From contig NZ_JH601103.1 in NCBI RefSeq assembly GCF_000245815.1, positions 650,433 to 714,432 of the forward strand: 64,000 bases of DNA, in the 5' to 3' direction. The translations under genes were made by a program, and so were the position numbers. This stretch comes from Dolosigranulum pigrum ATCC 51524. GTDB lineage: Bacteria > Bacillota > Bacilli > Lactobacillales > Carnobacteriaceae_A. The notes under the pieces were generated by a model. That model had not been told where the DNA came from. It saw only the letters and a program-made list of their open reading frames with translations, and did no database searches. Below, one piece after another: positions 17,291 through 27,092 of the stretch (its first letter is position 1; each line of letters begins with the position of its first letter).

Positions 17291-18586
17291 ATGGCAATGG
17301 GAACGAAGGGATTAATATTAGATACACACGAGAAGCCGTCAACGGGTGAAGGGTTATTATTAAGTATTCAACATATATTTGCCATGTTTGGAGCAACGAT
17401 ATTGGTGCCACTTTTGTTAGGGATGCCAGTATCTGTTGCTCTTTTTGCTAGCGGAATTGGGACATTAATTTATCACTTTATTACACAATCGAAGGTGCCG
17501 GTTTATCTAGGATCTTCATTTGCCTATATTGGTGCGATGCAAATTGCGATTGAACAAATGGGAGGCGATATAAGTGCTGCCCAGACAGGAATTGTACTGA
17601 CAGGACTGGGATATGTTTTGTTAGCGACGGTGATTAAATTCTTTGGGAGTGACTGGTTGGATAAGTTATTACCATCAATCGTGATTGGACCGATGATTAT
17701 GGTGATTGGACTGGGTTTGTCCAGCACAGCAATTAAGAGTGCGGGCTTAATTGATGATGGCAACTGGCGCAATATGGTTGTTGCCTTGGTAACATTTTTG
17801 GTGACAGCCTTCGTGAATACAAAGGCCAAAGGGTTTCTAAAAATTATTCCTTTCTTAGTTGGAGTGGTTGCTGGATATGTAACAGCTGTTATGTTTGGAC
17901 TGGTTGATTTTACTCCAGTGATGGAAGCAAGTTGGTTTACTATTCCAGAATTTTACTTCCCATTTAGCACAGGGGGCGTTTTTTCGGAGTTTGAATTATA
18001 CTTCGGGCCTGAGACGTGGGCAATAACCCCGCTCTTATTGGTAACTGCTGCTGAACATATTGGGGATCACGCTGTCTTAGGACAAATCTGTCAACGTAAT
18101 TTCTTAAAAAATCCCGGCCTGATGCGAACGTTGATGGGAGATGGGGTTGCGACGACGCTTTCGGCCTTATTCGGTGGGCCAGCGAATACAACTTACGGAG
18201 AAAATACGGGTGTAATCGGGATGACACGGATTGCTTCGGTATCAGTTGTACGGAATGCAGCGATTTTGTCTGTTTTCATTGCCTTCTTAGGAAAGTTTAC
18301 TGCTTTAATTTCAACTATTCCTGAACCTGTTCTTGGTGGGATGTCTATTCTTCTATACGGTGTCATTGCCAGCAACGGACTGAAAGTGATGATTGAAGAT
18401 CGCGTTGACTTCACGCAGTCGCGTAATCTTATTATTGCCAGTTCTATGCTAGTTGTCGGAATCGGTGGCGCTGTCTTAGATCTAGGATTTGTCACGTTTT
18501 CCGGGACTGCTTTAAGTGCCATTGTAGGGATTGTGATGAACCAGATCTTACCGCAAGAGAGTGAGTATAGTGGAGACTTAACATAA
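17291..18586 (+). CDS. Uracil/xanthine permease (NCS2 family)
   Basis: This 431-residue membrane protein has about 12-14 hydrophobic segments. NCS2 motifs include LSIQHIFAMFGATILVPLL, VPVYLGSSFAYIGAM, AEHIGDHAVLGQI and GGPANTTYGENTGVI. These match UraA/PyrP-type uracil:proton symporters better than xanthine carriers. AAAAGGA (17276-17282) fits ATG 17291 with eight bases of spacing; ATG 17282 overlaps that SD. A terminator-like hairpin in the leader suggests attenuation control. The family is certain; uracil as substrate is likely. Confidence 0.9.
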   Translation: MAMGTKGLILDTHEKPSTGEGLLLSIQHIFAMFGATILVPLLLGMPVSVALFASGIGTLIYHFITQSKVPVYLGSSFAYIGAMQIAIEQMGGDISAAQTGIVLTGLGYVLLATVIKFFGSDWLDKLLPSIVIGPMIMVIGLGLSSTAIKSAGLIDDGNWRNMVVALVTFLVTAFVNTKAKGFLKIIPFLVGVVAGYVTAVMFGLVDFTPVMEASWFTIPEFYFPFSTGGVFSEFELYFGPETWAITPLLLVTAAEHIGDHAVLGQICQRNFLKNPGLMRTLMGDGVATTLSALFGGPANTTYGENTGVIGMTRIASVSVVRNAAILSVFIAFLGKFTALISTIPEPVLGGMSILLYGVIASNGLKVMIEDRVDFTQSRNLIIASSMLVVGIGGAVLDLGFVTFSGTALSAIVGIVMNQILPQESEYSGDLT

Positions 18587-18617
18587 GTGAGAAAAATTTA
18601 GTATCATAGTTAAAATA

Positions 18618-18657
18618 AAGAACATTTTGTCGGCTAAGCTGAGAAATGTTCTTTTTT
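18618..18657 (+). terminator. Intrinsic terminator after uracil permease
   Basis: AAGAACATTT (18618-18627) pairs with AAATGTTCTT (18644-18653), followed by more T. Confidence 0.85.
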
Positions 18658-18724
18658 AATAGCATTCAAAAGTTATTGCATCTCTTGTTGCAATTCAGAA
18701 GAAAAGGAATATATTATTTTTTAT

Positions 18725-18753
18725 TTGCATTCTCACTTTAGATGAGGTATACT
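18725..18753 (+). promoter_or_regulatory. Promoter of rpoB-rpoC
   Basis: TTGCAT (18725-18730) and TATACT (18748-18753) have a 17-bp spacer. The leader to rpoB is about 230 bases long. Confidence 0.75.
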
Positions 18754-18825
18754 TAATAAACGCAACATGTATGGAAATAGGTAGTCTTGCGAAATATTGT
18801 CCGTAAGCTAGCCGTGGAATAGAGC

Positions 18826-18878
18826 AAAAGATGAGGGAGTATTATCAAAAAAACCGGGAATCTTTTGTCTTTTTTTGT
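18826..18878 (+). terminator. Possible attenuator in the rpoB leader
   Basis: AAAAGAT (18826-18832) can pair with ATCTTTT (18860-18866), and a run of seven T follows at 18870-18876. The loop is long (27 bases), so strength is uncertain. Confidence 0.45.
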
Positions 18879-18921
18879 GTCTAAAAAGGGATTCAATTTG
18901 GCAATGTAATTAAATTGTAAT

Positions 18922-18936
18922 ATTTGTTACACAAAT
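18922..18936. repeat. Palindrome upstream of rpoB
   Basis: ATTTGT (18922-18927) and ACAAAT (18931-18936) are inverted around TAC, inside a stretch where GTAATAT also appears twice. It could be an operator, but nothing more supports this. The rest of 18658-18988 holds the promoter and attenuator listed separately and no gene. Confidence 0.35.
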
Positions 18937-18988
18937 GTAATATCCCGAAGCGCAACTCTGTACATAATAATTATGAGAGGTGAACAGC

Positions 18989-21900
18989 TTGGTTGGAAAA
19001 GATGTGAAGTTTGGTAGACATCGCGTACGTCGTAGTTACTCAAGAATTAATGAAGTATTAGATCTTCCCAATTTGATCGAAATTCAAACCCAGTCATACG
19101 ATTGGTTCTTGTCAGAAGGGTTGAATGAAATGTTTGGCGATATTTCGCCGATTGATGATTTCTCTGGGAATTTGTCATTGGAGTTTGTTGATTTCCAGTT
19201 TCAAGAAGAGAAATATACAGTAGATGAGGCGCGCGAGCACGATGCGAACTATTCAGCCCCATTATATGTAAAATTACGTTTAATTAATAAAGAGACAGGT
19301 GAAGTGAAAGAGCAAGAAGTGTTCTTCGGAGACTTCCCACTGATGACAGAACAAGGAACATTTATTATTAACGGGGCAGAGCGTGTTATTGTCTCACAAC
19401 TTGTGCGATCACCAGGTGTATATTACAGTCCAAAAGTTGAAAATAATGGACGCGAAGGGTTCAGTACGGTTGTTATTCCGAACCGTGGTGCTTGGTTAGA
19501 ATACGAAACAGATACAAAAGGCTTATCGAATGTACGAATTGACCGGACACGTAAGATTCCAATTACAGTCCTTATGCGTGCGCTTGGTATTGGCTCAGAT
19601 GATGAGATTTTAGATATTCTGGGGCCGAATGAAAGTCTGGAAGCAACCTTGGAAAAAGATGTGCACAAATCAACTTCAGACTCACGCGTAGAAGAAGCGT
19701 TGAAAGATATTTATGAGCGTCTACGCCCAGGTGAGCCTAAAACAGCTGAATCAGCTCGTAGCCTCTTGAACACGCGATTCTTCGATCCGAAGCGTTATGA
19801 TTTAGCTTATGTTGGTCGTTTCAAGATGAACAAGAAGTTGGACTTGAAGAACCGAATGATGGGGACCATTTTAGCGGAATCACTTGCTGATCCAGAGACA
19901 GGCGAATTGCTTGCTTCAGAAGGAACAGAAGTCACAAGAGAAGTGATGGATATGCTAGCTCCTCACTTAGATAATGGCTTAGGGATGATCACGGTTGAAC
20001 CGTCTGAAGATGCCGTTGTGACAGACCCAATTGATTTACAACTGATTAAAGTTTACTCGAAAGAAAATCCTGACCAGGTGACTCATTTAATTGGGAACGG
20101 TCAACCTGATAAAGATGCGAAGTGGATTGTGCCGGCTGATATGATTGCGGCTATCAGTTACTTCTTTAACTTACAAGAAGGTATTGGGGAAGTGGATGAT
20201 ATTGACCACTTAGGTAACCGCCGTATTCGTTCAGTAGGGGAACTCTTACAAAACCAGTTCCGTATTGGGCTTAGCCGAATGGAGCGTGTTGTCCGCGAAC
20301 GTATGTCGATTCAAGATACGTCAAGTATGACACCGCAACAATTAATTAATATCCGTCCTGTGGTAGCATCGCTGAAGGAATTCTTCGGATCGTCTCAATT
20401 ATCTCAGTTCATGGACCAGACCAACCCACTAGGCGAGTTGACGCATAAGCGTCGTCTATCAGCTCTGGGACCAGGTGGATTAACCCGTGACCGTGCGGGA
20501 TATGAAGTGCGAGATGTTCACTATTCTCACTACGGTCGTATGTGTCCAATCGAAACACCTGAGGGGCCGAACATTGGATTAATTAACAGTTTATCCACTT
20601 ACGCGAAGATTAACGAGTACGGCTTTATCGAGACGCCTTACCGTAAAGTGGTCGATGGAAAAGTTACTGATGAAATCGAATATCTATCAGCGGATGAAGA
20701 AGATTTATACGTTGTCGCGCAGGCAAACGCTGAATTAAACGAAGATAATACCTTCAAGAACGATATGGTCTTAGCACGATATCTAGATGTCAACGAAGAA
20801 TTAAGTGTTGATCGAGTGGATTATATGGATGTATCACCGAAGCAAGTTGTCTCAGTCGCTACAGCCAGCATTCCGTTCTTAGAGAATGATGACTCGAACC
20901 GAGCTTTAATGGGAGCTAACATGCAACGACAAGCTGTGCCACTGATGAAACCAGCTGCTCCACTTGTCGGAACTGGAATGGAACACCGATCTGCTCGTGA
21001 CTCAGGATCTGCTGTAATTGCGAAGCAGAGTGGAACGGTAGAATATGTTGATGCGAAGAAAATTCACGTCCGCGAAGAAGATGGTACGAAACGTGAATAT
21101 GTATTGATGAAATTCCAACGCTCAAACTCAGGAACATCTTACAATCAAGTACCGATTGTCAAGAGCGGTGACCAAGTTGAAAAAGGTGAAATCCTAGCAG
21201 ATGGACCATCCATGGATAAAGGAGAAATGGCTCTTGGGAAGAACCCATTAATTGCCTTCACTTCCTTCGATGGATACAACTTCGAGGATGCCATCATTAT
21301 GAGTGAACGCTTAGTGAAAGATGACGTCTATACATCGATTCATATTGATGAACTGGAATCTGAAGCACGTGATACAAAACTTGGACCAGAAGAAATTACT
21401 CGCGAAATTCCAAACGTCGGTGATAGTGCGCTGAAAGATCTGGATGAACGTGGTATTATCCGTGTTGGAGCAGAAGTTCAGGATGGCGATATTTTGGTAG
21501 GTAAAGTAACACCAAAAGGAGTTTCTGAACTATCAGCGGAAGAAAAATTACTGCACGCTATCTTTGGGGAAAAAGCCCGTGAAGTTCGCGATACCTCATT
21601 GCGTGTACCTCATGGCGGTGGCGGAATTGTTCATGACGTAAAAGTCTTTACCCGTGAAGCCGGCGATGAGCTATCACCAGGTGTGAATTACCTTGTCCGT
21701 GTCTTTATTGCCCAAAAACGTAAAATTAGCGTTGGGGATAAACTAGCAGGACGTCACGGTAACAAAGGGGTTGTTTCCCTCATTTTACCAGAAGAAGATA
21801 TGCCATTCTTAGAAGATGGAACACCCGTTGATGTCATGTTGAACCCACTTGGGGTGCCATCACGTATGAATATCGGTCAGGTTATCGAGCTTCATATGGG

Positions 21901-22561
21901 AATGGCTGCTCGAAAACTCGGTATTCACTTAGCGACACCTGTCTTCGATGGTGCATCGGAAGAAGATGTTTGGGAGACGATTCGTGAAGCAGGTATGGAT
22001 GACGATGCGAAAAGTGTCTTGTATGATGGACGAACTGGTCAGAAATTTGACCAAAAAGTATCAGTTGGCGTTATGTACTTCTTGAAACTAGCTCACATGG
22101 TTGATGATAAGCTACATGCTCGTTCAACCGGACCATACTCACTTGTTACACAGCAACCACTGGGCGGTAAAGCACAGTTTGGTGGACAGCGATTCGGTGA
22201 GATGGAGGTATGGGCGCTGGAAGCTTATGGAGCGGCATATACCTTACAAGAAATCCTAACGTACAAATCAGATGATATCGTCGGACGAGTGAATACGTAC
22301 GAAGCGATTGTTAAAGGAGAACAAATCCCGCGTCCAGGTGTACCGGAATCTTTCCGTGTCCTTGTTCATGAATTACAATCACTTGGTCTTGACTTGAAAG
22401 TACTCGATAAAGACAAGAATGAAATTAACTTAATCGAGACGGATCAAGACGATGGCGAAGGCTATGTTGACTCTTTAGAGAAAATGAAAAAAGAGCAAGA
22501 AGCGAAACGTGCCAAAGAAAAAGCTGAAAAAGAAGAAGCAGAAAACAAGAAAAATAAATAA
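18989..22561 (+). CDS. rpoB: RNA polymerase beta subunit
   Basis: The 1190-residue catalytic subunit starts (M)VGKDVKFGRHRVRRSYSRIN, close to Bacillus RpoB. It contains the rifampicin region (FFGSSQLSQFMDQTNPL, LTHKRRLSALGPGG) with the usual sensitive-type residues, GRMCPIETPEGPNIGLI, NFEDAIIMSE and the C-terminal GGKAQFGGQRFGEMEVWALE. The start is probably TTG 18989 behind GAGGTG (18977-18982); GTG 18980 overlaps that SD. A Lys/Glu-rich tail of about 25 residues ends the protein. Confidence 0.97.
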   Translation: MVGKDVKFGRHRVRRSYSRINEVLDLPNLIEIQTQSYDWFLSEGLNEMFGDISPIDDFSGNLSLEFVDFQFQEEKYTVDEAREHDANYSAPLYVKLRLINKETGEVKEQEVFFGDFPLMTEQGTFIINGAERVIVSQLVRSPGVYYSPKVENNGREGFSTVVIPNRGAWLEYETDTKGLSNVRIDRTRKIPITVLMRALGIGSDDEILDILGPNESLEATLEKDVHKSTSDSRVEEALKDIYERLRPGEPKTAESARSLLNTRFFDPKRYDLAYVGRFKMNKKLDLKNRMMGTILAESLADPETGELLASEGTEVTREVMDMLAPHLDNGLGMITVEPSEDAVVTDPIDLQLIKVYSKENPDQVTHLIGNGQPDKDAKWIVPADMIAAISYFFNLQEGIGEVDDIDHLGNRRIRSVGELLQNQFRIGLSRMERVVRERMSIQDTSSMTPQQLINIRPVVASLKEFFGSSQLSQFMDQTNPLGELTHKRRLSALGPGGLTRDRAGYEVRDVHYSHYGRMCPIETPEGPNIGLINSLSTYAKINEYGFIETPYRKVVDGKVTDEIEYLSADEEDLYVVAQANAELNEDNTFKNDMVLARYLDVNEELSVDRVDYMDVSPKQVVSVATASIPFLENDDSNRALMGANMQRQAVPLMKPAAPLVGTGMEHRSARDSGSAVIAKQSGTVEYVDAKKIHVREEDGTKREYVLMKFQRSNSGTSYNQVPIVKSGDQVEKGEILADGPSMDKGEMALGKNPLIAFTSFDGYNFEDAIIMSERLVKDDVYTSIHIDELESEARDTKLGPEEITREIPNVGDSALKDLDERGIIRVGAEVQDGDILVGKVTPKGVSELSAEEKLLHAIFGEKAREVRDTSLRVPHGGGGIVHDVKVFTREAGDELSPGVNYLVRVFIAQKRKISVGDKLAGRHGNKGVVSLILPEEDMPFLEDGTPVDVMLNPLGVPSRMNIGQVIELHMGMAARKLGIHLATPVFDGASEEDVWETIREAGMDDDAKSVLYDGRTGQKFDQKVSVGVMYFLKLAHMVDDKLHARSTGPYSLVTQQPLGGKAQFGGQRFGEMEVWALEAYGAAYTLQEILTYKSDDIVGRVNTYEAIVKGEQIPRPGVPESFRVLVHELQSLGLDLKVLDKDKNEINLIETDQDDGEGYVDSLEKMKKEQEAKRAKEKAEKEEAENKKNK

Positions 22562-22586
22562 GTAATGACATAAATGTCGCAGAGTC

Positions 22587-22604
22587 GCCGGGGAGTTCCC
22601 CGGC
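22587..22604 (+). other. GC-rich hairpin between rpoB and rpoC
   Basis: GCCGGGG (22587-22593) pairs perfectly with CCCCGGC (22598-22604) around AGTT. No T run follows, so it is more likely an RNA processing or stability element than a terminator. Confidence 0.6.
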
Positions 22605-22650
22605 AGAGCATAGGGCAGCTCAAAAAAACTTATAAGGGAGGTTTGCCCCC

Positions 22651-25600
22651 TTGGTAGATGTAAATAATTTCGAAAGTATTCAAATTGGCTTAGCTTCACC
22701 TGATAAGATCCGTAGTTGGTCACGTGGGGAAGTTAAAAAACCGGAAACAATCAATTACCGTACACTAAAACCAGAAAAAGATGGACTATTTTGTGAGAGA
22801 ATCTTCGGTCCAACTAAAGACTATGAATGTTCATGTGGAAAATATAAACGTGTGCATTATAAAGGAATTGTCTGTGATCGTTGTGGGGTAGAAGTTACGA
22901 AGTCTAGCGTCCGTCGTGAACGTATGGGCCACTTAGAACTTGCTGCACCAGTGACACACATCTGGTACTTCAAGGGTATTCCGTCACGTATGGGGCTGAT
23001 TCTAGATATGAGTCCGCGCTCATTGGAAGAGATTATCTATTTCGCATCTTATGTGGTTACAGATGCGGGCGATACCCCATTAGAAGAGAAACAACTACTG
23101 ACAGAACGCGAATACCGTCAGTACCGTCATAAATACGGCACGGATTTCCAAGCTGATATCGGTGCGGAAGGTGTCCGTACATTATTGAAGAACCTTGATA
23201 TTCAAGCAGAGATTGATGAACTAAAAGAACTACTCCAAACAGCAACCGGCCAAAAACGTTCGCGAGCTATTCGTCGTCTAGATATCCTAGATGCATTCAA
23301 TGATTCGAATAACAAACCAGAGTGGATGATCTTGGATGTTATTCCAATTATCCCACCAGAATTGCGTCCAATGGTCCAACTCGAAGGGGGACGTTTTGCA
23401 ACTAGTGACTTGAACGACTTATACCGTCGTGTCATTAACCGAAATAACCGTCTGAAGCGTCTCTTGGACTTGAATGCACCGCACATTATCGTTCAGAACG
23501 AGAAGCGTATGCTCCAAGAAGCGGTGGATGCTTTAGTTGATAACGGTCGTCGCGGTCGTGCAGTAACTGGCCCAGGAAACCGTCCATTGAAGTCGCTCTC
23601 TCACATGTTGAAAGGGAAACAAGGACGATTCCGTCAAAACTTGCTCGGAAAACGTGTCGACTACTCAGGTCGTTCGGTTATCGTTGTTGGACCGAAGTTG
23701 AAGATGTATCAATGTGGTCTACCGAAAGAAATGGCATTGGAGCTCTTCAAGCCATTCGTTATGCGCGAATTAGTGGAGCGCGAAATTGCTAATAACATCA
23801 AAAATGCGAAGCGTAAAGTGGAACGTATGGATGAATCAGTCTGGAACGTGCTAGAAGATGTCATTCGAGAACACCCAGTCCTTCTAAACCGAGCACCGAC
23901 CTTGCACCGTCTGGGTATCCAAGCATTCGAGCCGGTATTAGTTGAAGGAAAAGCCATTCAACTGCACCCACTTGCTTGTGAGGCCTACAATGCCGACTTC
24001 GATGGAGACCAGATGGCGGTTCACGTACCATTAAGTGATGAAGCCCAAGCTGAAGCCCGTATCCTCATGCTTGGGGCACAGAACATCTTGAATCCAAAAG
24101 ATGGAAAACCAGTCGTAACACCATCACAGGATATGGTATTAGGGAACTATTACCTAACAATGGAAGATAATGGTAAACAAGGTGAAGGATCACGTTTTTC
24201 AAGTGTATCTGAAGCCATTCAAGCTTACCAAACCGGCTATGTTCATTTGCATACGCGAGTAGCTATCCAAACAGCTGACTTAGCGCACAAACCATTTACC
24301 GATGAGCAGCGCAAGCAATACCTCGTCACAACAGTTGGGAAATTGATCTTCAACGAAATTATGCCGGACGAATTCCCGTACTTGAACGAACCGTCTCGAG
24401 TTAACTTAGAAGAAAAAACACCAGACAAGTACTTCTTAGATTACGGAACGGACATTCCGAAGACGATTAGTGAAATGCCGTTAGTGAAGCCATTTGGTAA
24501 GAAAGACTTAGGAAATATTATTGCCCAAGTCTTCAAGGATTTCCAAGTGACTGAAACATCTAAGATGCTGGACAGAATGAAGAACCTAGGCTACAAATAT
24601 TCAACTATTTCAGGTATTACAGTTGGGATTGCGGATATTTCAGCCTTAGAAGAAAAACCAGTTATTTTAGAGAAAGCTCATGCCAAAGTGGACAAGATCA
24701 ATGCCACACACCGTCGTGGATTGATTACTGAAGATGAGCGTTATACAAAAGTTATTGAAGTTTGGAACCAAGCGAAAGATGATATTCAAGAAGCCTTGAA
24801 AACGTCACTTGATCGTAAGAATAATATCTTCATGATGAGTGATTCTGGTGCTCGTGGTAACATCTCCAACTTTACCCAACTTGCAGGTATGCGTGGGTTA
24901 ATGGCCGCACCGAGTGGAGAAATTATGGAACTTCCAATTACATCGAACTTCCGTGAAGGACTATCTGTCTTAGAGATGTTCATCTCGACTCACGGGGCAC
25001 GTAAAGGAATGACCGATACCGCGCTGAAAACAGCCGACTCAGGTTACTTGACGCGTCGATTAGTTGATGTGGCACAAGATGTCATTATTCGAGAAGAAGA
25101 CTGTGGAACGAAACAAGGCTTAACTGCCCGTGCCATTAAAGTAGGTAATGAAGTGATCGAACCACTGATTGACCGAATTATTGGACGTTATGCTCGCGTC
25201 ACCGTTCGTCATCCAGAAACAGATGAAGTAATCGTTCGTGAGAACGAAATTATTACCGAAGATAAAGGGCGCCAAATTGTTGATGCTGGTATTGAAGAAG
25301 TAACGATTCGTTCTGTCTTTAGCTGTAATACGCAACACGGTGTCTGCAAGCACTGTTATGGACGTAACTTAGCAACTGGCCGTGAAGTTGAAGTCGGAGA
25401 AGCGGTTGGAACGATTGCTGCTCAATCAATCGGGGAACCAGGTACTCAGTTAACGATGCGTACCTTCCACACCGGAGGAGTTGCTGGAGATGATATCACA
25501 CAAGGTCTTCCTCGTGTTCAAGAGATCTTCGAAGCCCGTCATCCAAAAGGGCAAGCAACCATTACAGAAGTATCAGGAGAAGTTGCTGATATTACCGAGA

Positions 25601-26298
25601 ATGCCGAAGAACGGACAAAAGTTGTCACCATTAAAGGAGAAGTTGACACTCGTTCGTACGAAATTCCAATCAATGCCCGCATGAAAGTTGAAGTTGGAGA
25701 TGTCATCGAACGTGGTGATCCATTGAATGAAGGGTCAATCGATCCGAAAGAACTCCTTGCCGTTAGTGATGCTGAAACATTGAAGAACTATCTCTTACAA
25801 GAAGTACAGTACGCTTACCGTTCACAAGGGGTGGAAATCGGTGATAAGCACGTTGAAGTAATGGTCCGTCAGATGTTGCGTAAAGTTCGTGTACAAGATC
25901 CAGGTGACACAGACATCTTGCCAGGAACAATGATTGACTTGCATGAATTCAAGGAACGTAACAAAAAAGCACTGATGTCAGGTGGCCAACCTGCGACTGC
26001 ACGCTTAGTTCTTCTAGGAATTACGAAAGCATCGTTGGAGACAGATAGTTTCCTATCAGCTGCTTCATTCCAAGAAACAACACGTGTCCTTACCGATGCA
26101 GCAATCCGTGGTAAAACAGATAACCTCATTGGACTGAAAGAAAACGTCATTATCGGTAAGAATATCCCAGCCGGAACCGGAATGGATATTTATAGCAGTA
26201 TTGAGCCGAAATCAGTCGGTGTTGTTAGCGAAAATGTCTACAGCATCAACGATCAGAGCGAAGCAATTGATGAAATAGAAGCTGTGGAAGAAGACTAA
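22651..26298 (+). CDS. rpoC: RNA polymerase beta' subunit
   Basis: The 1215-residue subunit carries the active-site motif NADFDGDQMAVH, the N-terminal zinc site (CSCGKYKRVHYKGIVCDRCG), the second cysteine cluster (CNTQHGVCKHCYG) and the trigger-loop region QSIGEPGTQLTMRTFHTGG. The start is TTG 22651, nine bases after AAGGGAGG. It is co-transcribed with rpoB; 89 bases with a GC-rich hairpin separate them. Confidence 0.97.
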   Translation: MVDVNNFESIQIGLASPDKIRSWSRGEVKKPETINYRTLKPEKDGLFCERIFGPTKDYECSCGKYKRVHYKGIVCDRCGVEVTKSSVRRERMGHLELAAPVTHIWYFKGIPSRMGLILDMSPRSLEEIIYFASYVVTDAGDTPLEEKQLLTEREYRQYRHKYGTDFQADIGAEGVRTLLKNLDIQAEIDELKELLQTATGQKRSRAIRRLDILDAFNDSNNKPEWMILDVIPIIPPELRPMVQLEGGRFATSDLNDLYRRVINRNNRLKRLLDLNAPHIIVQNEKRMLQEAVDALVDNGRRGRAVTGPGNRPLKSLSHMLKGKQGRFRQNLLGKRVDYSGRSVIVVGPKLKMYQCGLPKEMALELFKPFVMRELVEREIANNIKNAKRKVERMDESVWNVLEDVIREHPVLLNRAPTLHRLGIQAFEPVLVEGKAIQLHPLACEAYNADFDGDQMAVHVPLSDEAQAEARILMLGAQNILNPKDGKPVVTPSQDMVLGNYYLTMEDNGKQGEGSRFSSVSEAIQAYQTGYVHLHTRVAIQTADLAHKPFTDEQRKQYLVTTVGKLIFNEIMPDEFPYLNEPSRVNLEEKTPDKYFLDYGTDIPKTISEMPLVKPFGKKDLGNIIAQVFKDFQVTETSKMLDRMKNLGYKYSTISGITVGIADISALEEKPVILEKAHAKVDKINATHRRGLITEDERYTKVIEVWNQAKDDIQEALKTSLDRKNNIFMMSDSGARGNISNFTQLAGMRGLMAAPSGEIMELPITSNFREGLSVLEMFISTHGARKGMTDTALKTADSGYLTRRLVDVAQDVIIREEDCGTKQGLTARAIKVGNEVIEPLIDRIIGRYARVTVRHPETDEVIVRENEIITEDKGRQIVDAGIEEVTIRSVFSCNTQHGVCKHCYGRNLATGREVEVGEAVGTIAAQSIGEPGTQLTMRTFHTGGVAGDDITQGLPRVQEIFEARHPKGQATITEVSGEVADITENAEERTKVVTIKGEVDTRSYEIPINARMKVEVGDVIERGDPLNEGSIDPKELLAVSDAETLKNYLLQEVQYAYRSQGVEIGDKHVEVMVRQMLRKVRVQDPGDTDILPGTMIDLHEFKERNKKALMSGGQPATARLVLLGITKASLETDSFLSAASFQETTRVLTDAAIRGKTDNLIGLKENVIIGKNIPAGTGMDIYSSIEPKSVGVVSENVYSINDQSEAIDEIEAVEED

Positions 26299-26318
26299 TT
26301 AAATCGATCTAAATAAGG

Positions 26319-26356
26319 AGACTGAGGTTACTCTTGAAGTAGCTTCAGTCTTTTTT
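26319..26356 (+). terminator. Intrinsic terminator after rpoC
   Basis: AGACTGA (26319-26325) pairs with TCAGTCT (26345-26351), with an inner TACT/AGTA pair, followed by six T. Confidence 0.85.
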
Positions 26357-26429
26357 ATAGGAATAACAGAGATGAATATGATTGGAACAAGTTTTTCTTG
26401 CCTATTTCATTAAAAAACTCTTATTTTAT

Positions 26430-26458
26430 TTGACGAAAAGAAAATTGTGTGGTATATT
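26430..26458 (+). promoter_or_regulatory. Promoter of rpsL-rpsG-fusA
   Basis: TTGACG (26430-26435) and TATATT (26453-26458) have a 17-bp spacer, leaving a leader of about 170 bases. Confidence 0.75.
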
Positions 26459-26523
26459 GTGTAAGGTGCTTTTGTTAGAGGACTGAGTTCTGATAACAAA
26501 GTCAGTCTCGTAGTCAGAAGCCA

Positions 26524-26590
26524 CCCCACATAATTCGCAATTAAGCGAGTGTTTCTTTTTTCTAAAAAATGAAACACCTGGATGTGTGGG
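26524..26590 (+). other. Structured rpsL leader
   Basis: GTGTTTC (26549-26555) pairs with GAAACAC (26571-26577), extended inward by T6/A6. Outside it, CCCCACAT (26524-26531) can pair with ATGTGTGGG (26582-26590). No T run follows. It may be an autoregulatory site for a str-operon protein, which is an inference. Confidence 0.45.
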
Positions 26591-26636
26591 ATTAGATTTA
26601 CAATTAGATTATTCAATGAAGGGAGGACTCAAACTT

Positions 26637-27047
26637 ATGCCTACAATTAACCAATTAGTACGTAAACCGCGTAAAACGAAACAAGGGAAATCAGAATCTC
26701 CAGCGTTAAACAAAGGATACAATACACTAAAACGTAAGCAAACAACGGTCTACTCACCGCAAAAACGTGGTGTGTGTACGCGTGTCGGAACAATGGCACC
26801 GAAGAAACCGAACTCAGCGTTACGTAAATACGCACGTGTTCGCTTATCGAACCAAATCGAGGTAACTGCTTACATCCCAGGAGAAGGTCACAACTTACAA
26901 GAACACTCAGTTGTCCTTATTCGTGGAGGTCGTGTAAAGGATTTACCTGGTGTTCGTTACCACGTTGTTCGTGGAGCGTTAGATACAGCAGGTGTATCAG
27001 AGCGTCGCAATGGTCGTTCTAAATACGGTACAAAAAAACCTAAATAA
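26637..27047 (+). CDS. rpsL: 30S ribosomal protein S12
   Basis: This 136-residue decoding-centre protein starts MPTINQLVRKPRKTK and carries GVCTRVGTMAPKKPNSALRK and GGRVKDLPGVRYH. The two lysines at the usual streptomycin-resistance positions are the normal sensitive-type residues. The frame is open upstream to 26586, but GGGAGG about 11 bases before ATG 26637 sets the start. Confidence 0.97.
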   Translation: MPTINQLVRKPRKTKQGKSESPALNKGYNTLKRKQTTVYSPQKRGVCTRVGTMAPKKPNSALRKYARVRLSNQIEVTAYIPGEGHNLQEHSVVLIRGGRVKDLPGVRYHVVRGALDTAGVSERRNGRSKYGTKKPK

Positions 27048-27092
27048 TTAACAGATTAGACTGAATAAATTTTTGTCGAAAGGAGGGGTGTC

